Shown: positions 1 through 8,144 of the stretch, piece by piece | How positions within the stretch are numbered: the stretch's first letter is position 1 | Layout: every line of letters starts with the position of its first letter | Notes under the pieces: model-generated | What the model saw: the letters and a program-made list of their open reading frames with translations, nothing else | What the model was told of the DNA's origin: nothing | Databases searched by the model: none | Program-made: the position numbers and the translations under genes | Origin: PUPG01 sp964463915 | Lineage (GTDB): Bacteria; Bacteroidota; Bacteroidia; Bacteroidales; UBA7960 | Assembly (NCBI GenBank): GCA_964463915.1 | Contig: CAYXEH010000018.1 | Location: 1-42,854 of the forward strand | DNA: 42,854 bases | Direction of reading: 5' to 3'

Positions 1-1469
1 TCCACAAATACCGTATTCCAACGGGCCATCGCCCCGTTCCACAAACCGGGCCGTTCAAGGGCCTTCAGGTCGCGACCGTCTTTTGACTTGTAGCTGATGA
101 AACCTGTTTCCGGATCAATGTATTCTTTAAGGTTAAACAACTGCCCTTTATAGTCTTTCATTGAACATACCAGGTCAACCGGGTTGAAATGGGTGGCCTT
201 TTCCACGGCAGCTTCCTGCTGCGGATCTTTTCTATTGATCTGTGACATTTCAACAATCTGCAATGACAGGCTACCATCCTCAGGATCTTTTACCCAGAAA
301 GGTCCGCCGCCAGGTTCACCTTCATTCTTTACCATCCCACATACCCGCAGAGGACGATTCAGTTTATTATGCAATACTTTCTGACCTTCTACAGTATCCT
401 TTGGGAGAAATGACCGGTGGACATTCAGGCTGTTCACTGCGAAATCCACGGCCTGAGCATATTCCATTTCACTAAGGCGTCCGCGGTCGATCCGGTGCAA
501 CCAGGCATAAGCCTCTTTCTGAAGCTCCAGCATAAGTCCTCCGAGCACCCTCTTATACAACAGGGTATCCGGTTTCAGCCTGTCCGGCACGACATTATCG
601 ATGTTCTTGATGAAGATCAGGTCATCCTCCAGTTCATTGAGGTTATCGATCAGCGCACCATGGCCACCCGGACGAAAAACCAGTGAGCCGTCTTTCTCAC
701 GGAAAGGCAGATTGTCCTTTCCAACAGCAATGGTATCAGTGGAAGGTTTTTGTACCGAATGGGCAATCTCAAAACTGAGTCCAAAATTCTTCTCAAACCA
801 GGGCAGCGTCTTTTTTAATCGCTCTCTGAAAGGCTGGATATGCTCGGGGGAGAGGGTAAAATGCAGCCGCACTTTATGCTGGTCATCTCTGGCATAATCC
901 GCTCCTTCCACCATATGCTCTTCCAGTGGCGTACGATAATCTCTGCCATACCTATGGAAAGCTATCAGCGCCTTTGGCAGGCCTGCGTAGTCCAGGCCAT
1001 AATCAAACAGCAGGTAGTCCAGCAAAGGCAGAAAGTTGCGTTGTTCCAGCAAATGCTCCGCCACCAGGTCATCTTTATCAAGGGCCAGCACCAACTCATC
1101 CCAGAAAGCAAAATCCCTGATCCGTTCAAAAAACACCCTGGCCTCCGGCTTTGACATGAGCAGTTTTTCAACCTCCACACCCGCAGCAATCAGGTCTCTC
1201 CATACAAACACATCCCGGAACATCCGGGTAGCCGCTCCGCTGGCAGGAATGAATTTGGCTATACGATAGCCCCCGGCTTCTTTGCTGAAATAGTCAGCCA
1301 GCCATTTCACTTTCTGATCCTGCAACCGAAGTATGCCGTCACCCACAGTGGCAGGACGGTCTATATACAAAGGCGGGAATCCTTTTTTAAAATGATCTAT
1401 TTGCCGGAGGAAGCCCTCCCTGGTAATTCCCTTCTCATTGAGTTGTTGAATATCCTTATCGTTCAGCAT
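1..1469 (-). CDS. DUF4301 family protein, 3' end cut by window edge
   Basis: This open frame starts at an ATG at 1469 and runs leftward off the window, giving 489 residues without a stop. It begins MLNDKDIQQLNEKGITREGF. Conserved-looking blocks include IPASGAATRMFRD near residue 75, a glycine-rich FRPGGHGALIDNLN followed by DDLIFIKNIDNVVPD in the middle, and NPVDLVCSMKDYKGQLFNL towards the C-terminus. These match my memory of the DUF4301 family, about 500 residues long and common in Bacteroidota. The GGHGALI and acidic IDN motifs recall sugar-phosphate nucleotidyltransferases, but no activity can be assigned. Only a few C-terminal residues are likely missing. The gene diverges from the histidine kinase at 1578. 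Family naming is fairly sure; function is unknown. Confidence 0.82.
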   Translation of the reverse strand, partial: MLNDKDIQQLNEKGITREGFLRQIDHFKKGFPPLYIDRPATVGDGILRLQDQKVKWLADYFSKEAGGYRIAKFIPASGAATRMFRDVFVWRDLIAAGVEVEKLLMSKPEARVFFERIRDFAFWDELVLALDKDDLVAEHLLEQRNFLPLLDYLLFDYGLDYAGLPKALIAFHRYGRDYRTPLEEHMVEGADYARDDQHKVRLHFTLSPEHIQPFRERLKKTLPWFEKNFGLSFEIAHSVQKPSTDTIAVGKDNLPFREKDGSLVFRPGGHGALIDNLNELEDDLIFIKNIDNVVPDRLKPDTLLYKRVLGGLMLELQKEAYAWLHRIDRGRLSEMEYAQAVDFAVNSLNVHRSFLPKDTVEGQKVLHNKLNRPLRVCGMVKNEGEPGGGPFWVKDPEDGSLSLQIVEMSQINRKDPQQEAAVEKATHFNPVDLVCSMKDYKGQLFNLKEYIDPETGFISYKSKDGRDLKALERPGLWNGAMARWNTVFV

Positions 1470-1494
1470 ATCCCTTATTTTTTTGGACTCCTTA

Positions 1495-1502
1495 CAAATA
1501 TA
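1495..1502 (-). promoter_or_regulatory. candidate Bacteroidota -7 box (DUF4301 gene)
   Basis: Read on the minus strand the sequence is TATATTTG, a full match to the Bacteroidota consensus TAnnTTTG, 26 bases upstream of the DUF4301 start codon. No clear TTTG -33 box is visible, so this is a candidate only. Confidence 0.35.
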
Positions 1503-1545
1503 CAAAGCCGGGGCCAGTAAAATAAACCCCTGTGCAAGTTTTTTG

Positions 1546-1553
1546 TAATTTTG
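1546..1553 (+). promoter_or_regulatory. candidate Bacteroidota -7 box (PAS histidine kinase)
   Basis: TAATTTTG matches TAnnTTTG and ends 24 bases before the ATG at 1578. It lies back to back with the minus-strand box at 1495-1502, as expected for a divergent promoter region. The -33 element is not obvious. Confidence 0.35.
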
Positions 1554-1577
1554 CCATAGCTTAATAAAGTTTCCGGC

Positions 1578-2681
1578 ATGTTTGACCCGACCATAAAGAG
1601 CGATCCCCCTGCTTTGAAAGCACAGGCATCCCTTATTCTGCAAAGCGGATTGTTCCCGGAATTGCTGCGCGACGCCCCCAATATCATCATGATACTGAAC
1701 ATGCACCGTCAGGTGGTCTACCTGAACCGCCATCCGGTGGCCCGGGAAGAAGTGGCAACAGATCGTTCTCCCGGGCAGCGCCCCGGGGAGTGCCTCAGCT
1801 GTATCAACGTCGAAAAGGGAGAAATGGGATGTGGTTCCTCTGAATTTTGTAATGTTTGCGGTTTTAACCTTGCACTCTCAACCACAGAGAAAGGGAAACA
1901 GGGCAAGGAAGAATGTAATATTTCACTTAAAGATGGTGGCTCACTGACGCTTAGCGTATTCACCAAGCCTTTCGAATACCTGGATGAACGGTTTATTTTC
2001 GCGGCCCTGGAAGACATCAGCGATCGCAAACGCAGCCAAATGCTTGAGAATATTTTTCTCCACGACATTATGAACTCTGCAGCTATCCTCCAGGGATTAA
2101 GTGAAGCATTCGAAGCACTCCCAGAGACACAGATCAAGCAAATGCTCAACGATGTGTCTGCAGCCATCTCCGATGAGGTTCAGTCTTACCGCCTGATCAG
2201 TAACGTGGAAACCCAGACCCTCAGGCCAGATTATGAAGAAGTGGATATCGGGGAAATTACCGAAGAGGTGGTCCGTTCACTGAAAAACATGCAAAAATTC
2301 AGCAAGCGAAAAGTAGAATTGCAGAAAAATAAAAAAAGTATAGTCACCGAGCGAACTCTCCTCAGACGGGTATTGGTTAATATGGTCAAAAACGCTTTCG
2401 AGGCAACAAACAATCACCAGCCAGTAAAGGTAATATCCGGTTATGATCCGCAAACCCGCCACGCTTTTTTCACTGTAAGAAACTCCCAGTTCATCCCCCG
2501 TTCCTCACAACTGAAGCTTTTTCAGAAAGCCTATTCCACAAAAGGCCGGGGAAGAGGCTGGGGCACATACAGCATCAAGGTGCTGACCGAAAAGTACCTT
2601 CATGGCATTGTCAGCTTCCGGTCGGATATGCAGGAAGGTACGACCTTTACCATCTCCATCCCATCTCTTGAAAAGCGATAA
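1578..2681 (+). CDS. PAS-domain sensor histidine kinase with Cys-rich motif
   Basis: This 367-residue protein has no signal peptide or membrane segment and so is predicted cytoplasmic. Residues about 25-150 form a PAS-like domain carrying a cysteine motif: C72, C75, then GCG at C85, then C91-x2-C94-G. Similar PAS modules with GCI...GCG...CxxCG motifs occur in other bacterial kinases and may bind metal or sense redox; that role is inference. The DHp segment contains HDIMN with phospho-acceptor H162. The ATPase domain has the N-box NMVKNAFEA (about residue 272) and a GRGRGWGTYSIKVL G2-like box. The usual DxGxG G1 motif is replaced by VRNSQFIP. No response regulator is adjacent, so the partner is unknown. 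Confidence 0.82.
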   Translation: MFDPTIKSDPPALKAQASLILQSGLFPELLRDAPNIIMILNMHRQVVYLNRHPVAREEVATDRSPGQRPGECLSCINVEKGEMGCGSSEFCNVCGFNLALSTTEKGKQGKEECNISLKDGGSLTLSVFTKPFEYLDERFIFAALEDISDRKRSQMLENIFLHDIMNSAAILQGLSEAFEALPETQIKQMLNDVSAAISDEVQSYRLISNVETQTLRPDYEEVDIGEITEEVVRSLKNMQKFSKRKVELQKNKKSIVTERTLLRRVLVNMVKNAFEATNNHQPVKVISGYDPQTRHAFFTVRNSQFIPRSSQLKLFQKAYSTKGRGRGWGTYSIKVLTEKYLHGIVSFRSDMQEGTTFTISIPSLEKR

Positions 2682-2692
2682 AAGGGAAGCAA

Positions 2693-3466
2693 TTAATCCG
2701 GATCTCTGTATTTCTTCAGGATCAATTGTTCTCCGTCAAAAACGGCATACGAAAAGTGGTTGATCCAATCGCCGGTATTCACATATTGTATACCGGGTCG
2801 AACCTCGATATGAAGCGGCAGATGCCGGTGACCAAACACAAAAAAGTCCACCGGCGTATCCTTTAGTACTTCTAAGCAGTATTGAACAAGCCTTTCCTTT
2901 TCTTCACCCAGATACACTTCATCCTTTTTGGTATTTGCCGCCCGGCTTCTTCGTGACCAGGCATGGGCTATCCGGATTCCTAACCCCGGATGAAGCCAGG
3001 AAAAGACTTTCTGGCAAAGACGGCAGGAGAAAAATGACTTTAATATTTTGTAACCAGCCTCCCCGGGGCCAAGTCCATCACCATGCCCTATATAGAAACG
3101 TTTGCCCGACAAGATATGTTCCACAGGCTGATGATGGATATTCAATCCAAGTTCTTCTTCAAAATACTGAAAGACCCACATATCGTGATTGCCTGTAAAA
3201 TAATGGATAGGAATGCCACTATCGGAAATTTCGGCCAGTTTACCTAAAAGCCGCACATAGCCTTTGGGAACAACGGTAGCGTATTCAAACCAGAAATCGA
3301 AAATGTCGCCCAGCAGATAAATGGCGGAAGCATCATGGCTAATTTTGTCCAGCCACTTTACAAACAACTGCTCCCGCACCATACTTGACTCCCTGTCGGG
3401 GACCCCCAGGTGACTGTCTGAAATAAAATACACCTTGTCGCTATACGGCATACCGCTGAAATCCAA
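2693..3466 (-). CDS. lpxH: UDP-2,3-diacylglucosamine diphosphatase
   Basis: This 257-residue calcineurin-type metallophosphoesterase shows the family metal-binding blocks in order: ISDSHLG (D17, H19), LGDIFDFWF (D54), TGNHD (N93, H94, D95), IGHGDG (H128) and FGHRHLP near residue 215. The GDIFDFWFE and GHGDG motifs are typical of LpxH, which hydrolyses UDP-2,3-diacylglucosamine to lipid X in lipid A synthesis at the inner face of the cytoplasmic membrane. An internal ATG at residue 6 (MPYSDK) is an alternative start. The gene converges on the PAS kinase with 11 bases between stops and stands alone on its strand. The family is certain; LpxH rather than another phosphoesterase is very likely. 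Confidence 0.9.
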   Translation of the reverse strand: MDFSGMPYSDKVYFISDSHLGVPDRESSMVREQLFVKWLDKISHDASAIYLLGDIFDFWFEYATVVPKGYVRLLGKLAEISDSGIPIHYFTGNHDMWVFQYFEEELGLNIHHQPVEHILSGKRFYIGHGDGLGPGEAGYKILKSFFSCRLCQKVFSWLHPGLGIRIAHAWSRRSRAANTKKDEVYLGEEKERLVQYCLEVLKDTPVDFFVFGHRHLPLHIEVRPGIQYVNTGDWINHFSYAVFDGEQLILKKYRDPD

Positions 3467-3520
3467 TTATCAGATAAAGCAAATCACCGGCTTTTGGGTC
3501 ATATTCTGCCGGATTGTTGC

Positions 3521-3528
3521 CAAATATA
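3521..3528 (-). promoter_or_regulatory. candidate -7 box for lpxH
   Basis: Minus-strand TATATTTG is a full TAnnTTTG match 55 bases upstream of the lpxH ATG. The preceding -33 region has only a T-run rather than a clean TTTG. Confidence 0.33.
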
Positions 3529-3702
3529 CAGAAAAACGCTGACCCTTCATCCGGGATACGGATTATAAACAGGTGAAATTAGCCCTCACATTGCGTCTGT
3601 TTGCTCAGATTGTAGTATATTTAACCTCGGAAAACGTACTAAATTGACAGGTGTAAGATTCATCTTGAAATAAGGAAATACTTAAATAATAAACGCATCA
3701 AA

Positions 3703-4290
3703 ATGAACAATTTACTGGAAATTTTAAAAAAACTGGATACAGAGCAACCGGACCCTCAGGATATTAAAAATGCACTTACGTCAGTTGAACTGACTCAACT
3801 GAATTATAAAGAATACATCAAAGGATATGACCTGAGCAAATACAACCGGATAAAACTCATGGAAGAACCTTTCCAGGTCTTTATCACGACATGGCCTCCC
3901 CAGTTTTTGCTTCCCATTCATCAACACAGGAATTTCTGGGGATATGTTATTCCTTTGAAGGGTATAGTGGCTGAAACCCTTTATGGGTTTGCCCCCAGAA
4001 AGAAAAAGGTGTTTTTACATCCAACCAAAACCTTCAAACCAGGCGAGATCATTTATGAACCTTATAACGTCATCCACAAACTGCAAAATACCTCACCCCT
4101 TGATCCAACCATCAGCCTGCACATTTATTATCCGCCCACTTATAACTACAATGGCACCATGATATTTGACGCACAAAACAGGAGGATGGCCGTGTTGAAT
4201 GAGAAGGCAGAGATGCTGAGTTGGGATCTGCCTGCAGATCAGTACGATTCAATTGTGGAGGATGCTTACGATGTCGAAAAACTCTGGTAG
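3703..4290 (+). CDS. cysteine dioxygenase-like cupin protein
   Basis: This 195-residue soluble protein resembles type I cysteine dioxygenase. Visible signatures are the Tyr-x-Arg YNR (Y47, R49) at the substrate-carboxylate position, PIHQH (H73, H75) and IHKLQN (H125) as the three-His iron site, and SLHIYYPP, which matches the family's SLHLYSPP strand. Cysteine dioxygenases use O2 to make cysteine sulfinate. The natural substrate here is not certain, because related cupins act on other thiols. The final 42 bases overlap tail to tail with the TlpA-like gene on the opposite strand. The upstream 236-base gap is shared with lpxH, which diverges. The iron-cupin fold call is firm, the substrate is not. 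Confidence 0.75.
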   Translation: MNNLLEILKKLDTEQPDPQDIKNALTSVELTQLNYKEYIKGYDLSKYNRIKLMEEPFQVFITTWPPQFLLPIHQHRNFWGYVIPLKGIVAETLYGFAPRKKKVFLHPTKTFKPGEIIYEPYNVIHKLQNTSPLDPTISLHIYYPPTYNYNGTMIFDAQNRRMAVLNEKAEMLSWDLPADQYDSIVEDAYDVEKLW

Positions 4291-5484
4291 GTCAGAAGTG
4301 GCTGGTCGGCTATCAAAAATGTCAGCCAGGATATTTTCCAGCTCATCAACTGACAACTTTTTATGAATAATCCGACCCTCAGGGTCAATCAAAACGTTAT
4401 ATGGAATGCTCTCTACGTTGTATAAACCTACAACTGGGGAACTCCAAAACCGCAGATCACTCACCTGGGTCCAGGATAAAGAATCTTCCTCAACCCCTCG
4501 CAACCATTGATTTTCAGTCCGGTCCAGGGATATTCCGTAGATCTCAAACCCGTGCGGTTGGTAGGTTTCGTAAATTTCCCTTAAACGGACATTCGCTTCA
4601 CGGCAAGGGGTACACCATGATGCCCAGAAGTCGATCAGTACATAATTCCCGCGCAAGTCAGACAATGCTTTCATATTACCTTGAGGATCAGGGAGTACAA
4701 TTTCCGGTGCTTCGGCACCTATGGCCAGGCTCTCCGCTGCAGCTCTCCTGCGTTCTTCATCACGCCTGTGACGACTTACCCGGCGTTTCAGATCCATCAC
4801 ATGCCGGTTTGTGGGATAACCTTCCGAGAGGGATTCACTCAGCTTTACAAAATACTCAAAATCCTCCTTTTCGCTCAGTAGTAATTGATTGCCAAAAAAC
4901 TGGTACAACGCAATGATAGCAGCCAGGGAATGTGAATTATCATCGATAAAGGACTTCACATAGTCCTGATGACTTTCAAAAATAGCATTATAAGCCTTAT
5001 TAAGCCGCTCTCTTACTTCAGGAAAGCTGTCTGTATACTGGCTCTCCTCAAATACTACAGCCAGCGAGTCAACCTTTTCATAACTCTTCCTGAGACGGGT
5101 GTTTAATTCAGATAACAGCACAGAACCCTGCGAACCTTCAACCGAGTAAGTGTCCTGCAGATTCGAAGCATCCCCCCGCAAGAAAATTTCCTCTCCCGGT
5201 TCGATCACCAGGGTAATGTTGTTGGTCTCATCCGTCCTCAGAATAAAAAAACCTGCCTCCTCAATTTTTCCCCGGTAGGAAAAATGCCCATCGGAATTGG
5301 TCTCAATGGTGTCAAGTGGAATAAGGTCATTGGTAGTCAGCTCCTGAAATTCCAACTGCTCATTGGAAGCATTCTCCAACTTTCCCTCCAGCAAATATTG
5401 ATCGGCACCCCCTTCCTGGTCACCAGGCCAGCAAGCATTCAGGAAAAGACTTAAAGGTATGATTATCAATAATTTGCGAAACAT
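4249..5484 (-). CDS. TlpA-like thiol-disulfide lipoprotein (DUF4369-type N-terminus)
   Basis: This 411-residue protein starts with a lipoprotein signal ending in LNAC, so C18 is the predicted lipidated residue. Residues about 28-130 resemble the beta-rich DUF4369 domain that often precedes Bacteroidota thioredoxins. Residues 135-250 are helical and charged. Residues 255-400 are a TlpA/AhpC-TSA thioredoxin fold with FWASWCTPCREAN (active-site C291 and C294). Such proteins reduce or isomerise disulfides on the periplasmic side, often for cytochrome or envelope-protein maturation; the client is unknown. It lies downstream of mreD on the same strand, 98 bases away, where pbp2/rodA might be expected. 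The stop overlaps the cupin gene. Confidence 0.88.
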   Translation of the reverse strand: MFRKLLIIIPLSLFLNACWPGDQEGGADQYLLEGKLENASNEQLEFQELTTNDLIPLDTIETNSDGHFSYRGKIEEAGFFILRTDETNNITLVIEPGEEIFLRGDASNLQDTYSVEGSQGSVLLSELNTRLRKSYEKVDSLAVVFEESQYTDSFPEVRERLNKAYNAIFESHQDYVKSFIDDNSHSLAAIIALYQFFGNQLLLSEKEDFEYFVKLSESLSEGYPTNRHVMDLKRRVSRHRRDEERRRAAAESLAIGAEAPEIVLPDPQGNMKALSDLRGNYVLIDFWASWCTPCREANVRLREIYETYQPHGFEIYGISLDRTENQWLRGVEEDSLSWTQVSDLRFWSSPVVGLYNVESIPYNVLIDPEGRIIHKKLSVDELENILADIFDSRPATSDLPEFFDIVSILHN

Positions 5485-5582
5485 AACAACTGAGTGGCCT
5501 TAATTGAACCACTCAAAGTTATAAACATTTATTTCAGCTTAAATCCTTTTAAGATTTTTTAACCAGGGAGCTTCTTTGGTAA

Positions 5583-6095
5583 TCAGCGTTTTGCTGAAGA
5601 GCTGTTAAATAAGCCAAACCCTATGAGCACAAACAGCAGGCTAAGGGCAGTGCTGAAAACCACACGAACCATGGTTTCGGTAAAATCACGGAAATAAAAG
5701 GTTTCCATTACGAAAAGCACCAGGTGGTGAAGCAAAATTAAGATCAGGCTGTAAACAAATAGCGTCATGGTTCCCAATGTACGGAAAGAAGGCGCATCAC
5801 CAACATCATCAGGTTGTTTCCCGGTCAATAGTTTCAGCACAAAAGGCCTGGCAAAAGCCACCATTACCGTTGAAGCAGCATGTATCGCAAGAGAGTCTTC
5901 AAACACATCGATTACCAGTCCCTGAAAGAAGGCCAGCAAAAGCAGATGCCATCCCCGGATGTTGAATGGAAGCACCAGTATAAACAACACATATACCTGG
6001 GGGTTAATATAACCACCCAGATACACATTGTTCAATATCAGCACCTGCAACAAAACAAGTGCAACAAATAACAGAAATAGCTTCCAGCGAAACAT
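5583..6095 (-). CDS. mreD: rod shape-determining protein MreD
   Basis: This 170-residue, highly hydrophobic protein has about five membrane segments and no soluble domain, the size and profile of MreD. MreD is the integral-membrane partner of MreC in the elongation complex that organises lateral peptidoglycan synthesis. Sequence alone is weakly diagnostic because MreD diverges fast. The call rests on its position immediately downstream of mreC with an 11-base gap and the same orientation. No pbp2 or rodA follows; the next gene is a thioredoxin lipoprotein. Confidence 0.85.
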   Translation of the reverse strand: MFRWKLFLLFVALVLLQVLILNNVYLGGYINPQVYVLFILVLPFNIRGWHLLLLAFFQGLVIDVFEDSLAIHAASTVMVAFARPFVLKLLTGKQPDDVGDAPSFRTLGTMTLFVYSLILILLHHLVLFVMETFYFRDFTETMVRVVFSTALSLLFVLIGFGLFNSSSAKR

Positions 6096-6106
6096 CCTGA
6101 TAAAAA

Positions 6107-6946
6107 TTAAAATTGGATCTCATCTGGAACAGCAGACTCCAGTTCTTCCTGCTCTTCCCGCATGAGGTTTTTAACCACATATACTAAAGTAAGCCTGTTA
6201 AAATCGATGGCCAGCTTCACTGTGGCGGTAAAGAAATTCTCTCCCCGCCTGATCTCCCAGTCTTCAATGGTACCTACAAATACATTCTCAGGAAAAACCA
6301 TCGAATGGCCACTGGTAAAAATAGAATCTCCCACACTCAGGTTTACGTGCGGGGGAATATAGGACATCACTGTACGGCGGTAATCTCCTCCCTCCCATTG
6401 TAATGTACCAATATGGTCGTTCTTGCCGATTTTTACACTCACCAGCATATCACTGTGCAAAAGAGACATCACCGAACTGAAATTGTCCGACACATGCATA
6501 ACAATCCCGGCCACACCATTACCTGTGATCACTCCCATATCGGGCTCAATGCCGTGTTGCCGCCCTTTATTCAGGGTTATATAATTGTTACGCCGGTTCA
6601 CCGAATTGTTGATCACCCTGGCATTCAAATAAGTATATCTGCGCTGGTACATAGTGTCCTGGTGTTCGAATATCTGCTGATCCGTGATCAGGAAATTCTC
6701 CCTTTGATGCTCCATCAGCCGCATGTTCTCATTGAGCAATTGTTCGTTGACCTCCATGAGGTGCAGGTAGTTGCTTAAATCGTCGTAAGTTTGGTATATT
6801 TGGCCGGCCAGCGTATTGCTTGAATGAAACAGGTAAGCCTGATGATAATGCTGGCTGTTAAGCGTAAGAAATAACGCCACCACCTGCAACAGCAGAAAGA
6901 GAAAGAAAAAGCAATACCGTTGTATGAACCGAAACAGGTTACGCAT
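6107..6946 (-). CDS. mreC: rod shape-determining protein MreC
   Basis: This 279-residue protein has an N-terminal membrane anchor (about residues 9-29), a helical coiled-coil stretch (about 40-100) and a beta-rich periplasmic part. The latter contains NARVINNSVNRRNNYITLNKG and the family-typical GVAGIVMHVSDNFSSVMSLL block near residues 148-167. MreC forms a periplasmic scaffold linking MreB filaments to cell-wall synthases. It sits between mreB and mreD; the 71-base gap to mreB has no obvious terminator, so cotranscription is likely. The length fits Bacteroidota MreC. Confidence 0.93.
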   Translation of the reverse strand: MRNLFRFIQRYCFFFLFLLLQVVALFLTLNSQHYHQAYLFHSSNTLAGQIYQTYDDLSNYLHLMEVNEQLLNENMRLMEHQRENFLITDQQIFEHQDTMYQRRYTYLNARVINNSVNRRNNYITLNKGRQHGIEPDMGVITGNGVAGIVMHVSDNFSSVMSLLHSDMLVSVKIGKNDHIGTLQWEGGDYRRTVMSYIPPHVNLSVGDSIFTSGHSMVFPENVFVGTIEDWEIRRGENFFTATVKLAIDFNRLTLVYVVKNLMREEQEELESAVPDEIQF

Positions 6947-7017
6947 TCCGGGAGGTTCGGTTTATGGTCTGAAATAATTATTTACCGGCTAATTCAACGC
7001 GCAGCTTATCAAGGAGC

Positions 7018-8040
7018 TTACTTGATCAGGAAAGGGAATTTGTCAAAATTCTTCAACGCAATTCCTGTTCCCCGAGCCACTGCCCGCAGAGGATCTTCAG
7101 CTACATGGACTTTCAATTTGGTCTTCAAGGCCAGTCTTTTATCCAGCCCGCGTAACAACGATCCACCACCGGCCATATATATCCCTGTACGGTAAATGTC
7201 AGCTGCCAGTTCCGGAGGCGTCATCTCAAGGGCATTCATCACCGCTGCCTCAATTTTGGTCAGTGACTTATCCAGGCAATGAGCCACTTCCGAATAGGAA
7301 ACACTGATCTCTTTGGGAACACCCGTCATCATATCTCTTCCATGCACGGCATAATCATCCGGCGGATTGTCGTACTCCGTCATAGCGGTTCCCACTTCAA
7401 TCTTGATCCTTTCTGCGGTCCGTTCACCAATAAGAATGTTGTGCTGCTTACGCATGAATTCCATAATATCGGTATTGAAATCGTCCCCTGCGATACGTAT
7501 GGATTTGTTACAGACAATACCTCCCAGTGCAATCACCGCGATTTCGGTGGTACCACCCCCGATATCGATTACCATGTTCCCGACTGGTTCCAGCACATCA
7601 ATTCCGATACCAATGGCGGCAGCCATGGGTTCATGAATCAGCCTTACCTCTTTGGCGCCGGCCTGCTCACAGCTGTCGCGCACTGCCCTCTCCTCCACTT
7701 CAGTAATTCCGGAAGGAATACAGATCACCATTTTCAGTGATGGGGGAAATAAAGGTTTTTTTGTTTCTGTCATTTTGATCATTGCCCGGATCATTGCCTC
7801 CGCTGCCTGAAAGTCCGCAATGACCCCATCGCGAAGCGGTCGCAATGTCTTTATATTTTCATGGGTTTTGCCGTGCATCATCAATGCCTGCTTTCCCACC
7901 GCAATCATTTCACCGGTTGTGCGATTCATTGCCACAATCGAAGGCTCCTCCACCACCACTTTGTCATTGTGAATTATGATAGAGTTGGCCGTACCAAGGT
8001 CAATCGCAATCTCCTTGGTTAAAAAAGAAAATAACCCCAT
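7018..8040 (-). CDS. mreB: actin-like cell-shape protein MreB
   Basis: This 340-residue protein has the actin-family nucleotide-binding blocks IAIDLGTANSII (phosphate 1), MVIDIGGGTTEIAVI (phosphate 2) and AGGGSLLRGLD near the C-terminus (adenosine motif), plus the EPMAAAIG segment. MreB polymerises on the inner membrane and directs elongasome movement. It is the first gene of mreBCD and follows purH on the same strand. A hairpin with an oligo-U tail separates it from purH, so it probably has its own promoter. Length and motifs are fully typical. Confidence 0.97.
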   Translation of the reverse strand: MGLFSFLTKEIAIDLGTANSIIIHNDKVVVEEPSIVAMNRTTGEMIAVGKQALMMHGKTHENIKTLRPLRDGVIADFQAAEAMIRAMIKMTETKKPLFPPSLKMVICIPSGITEVEERAVRDSCEQAGAKEVRLIHEPMAAAIGIGIDVLEPVGNMVIDIGGGTTEIAVIALGGIVCNKSIRIAGDDFNTDIMEFMRKQHNILIGERTAERIKIEVGTAMTEYDNPPDDYAVHGRDMMTGVPKEISVSYSEVAHCLDKSLTKIEAAVMNALEMTPPELAADIYRTGIYMAGGGSLLRGLDKRLALKTKLKVHVAEDPLRAVARGTGIALKNFDKFPFLIK

Positions 8041-8071
8041 TGTATCTTAAAGATTAGTGATAGTTATGTTG

Positions 8072-8141
8072 AAAAAAAAACCACCGGAGTCAGCTGATCA
8101 GTTCATGCTCCCCTAACAAATAAACAGATGGGGCACTCCGG
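8072..8141 (-). terminator. terminator downstream of purH
   Basis: Read on the minus strand, CCGGAGT (8141-8135) pairs with ACTCCGG (8090-8084), with a second internal stem GGGGCA/TGCTCCCC. The outer stem is followed within a few bases by nine consecutive T residues (8080-8072). The position, directly after the purH stop and before mreB, fits an intrinsic terminator for purH. Confidence 0.7.
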
Positions 8142-8144
8142 ATT

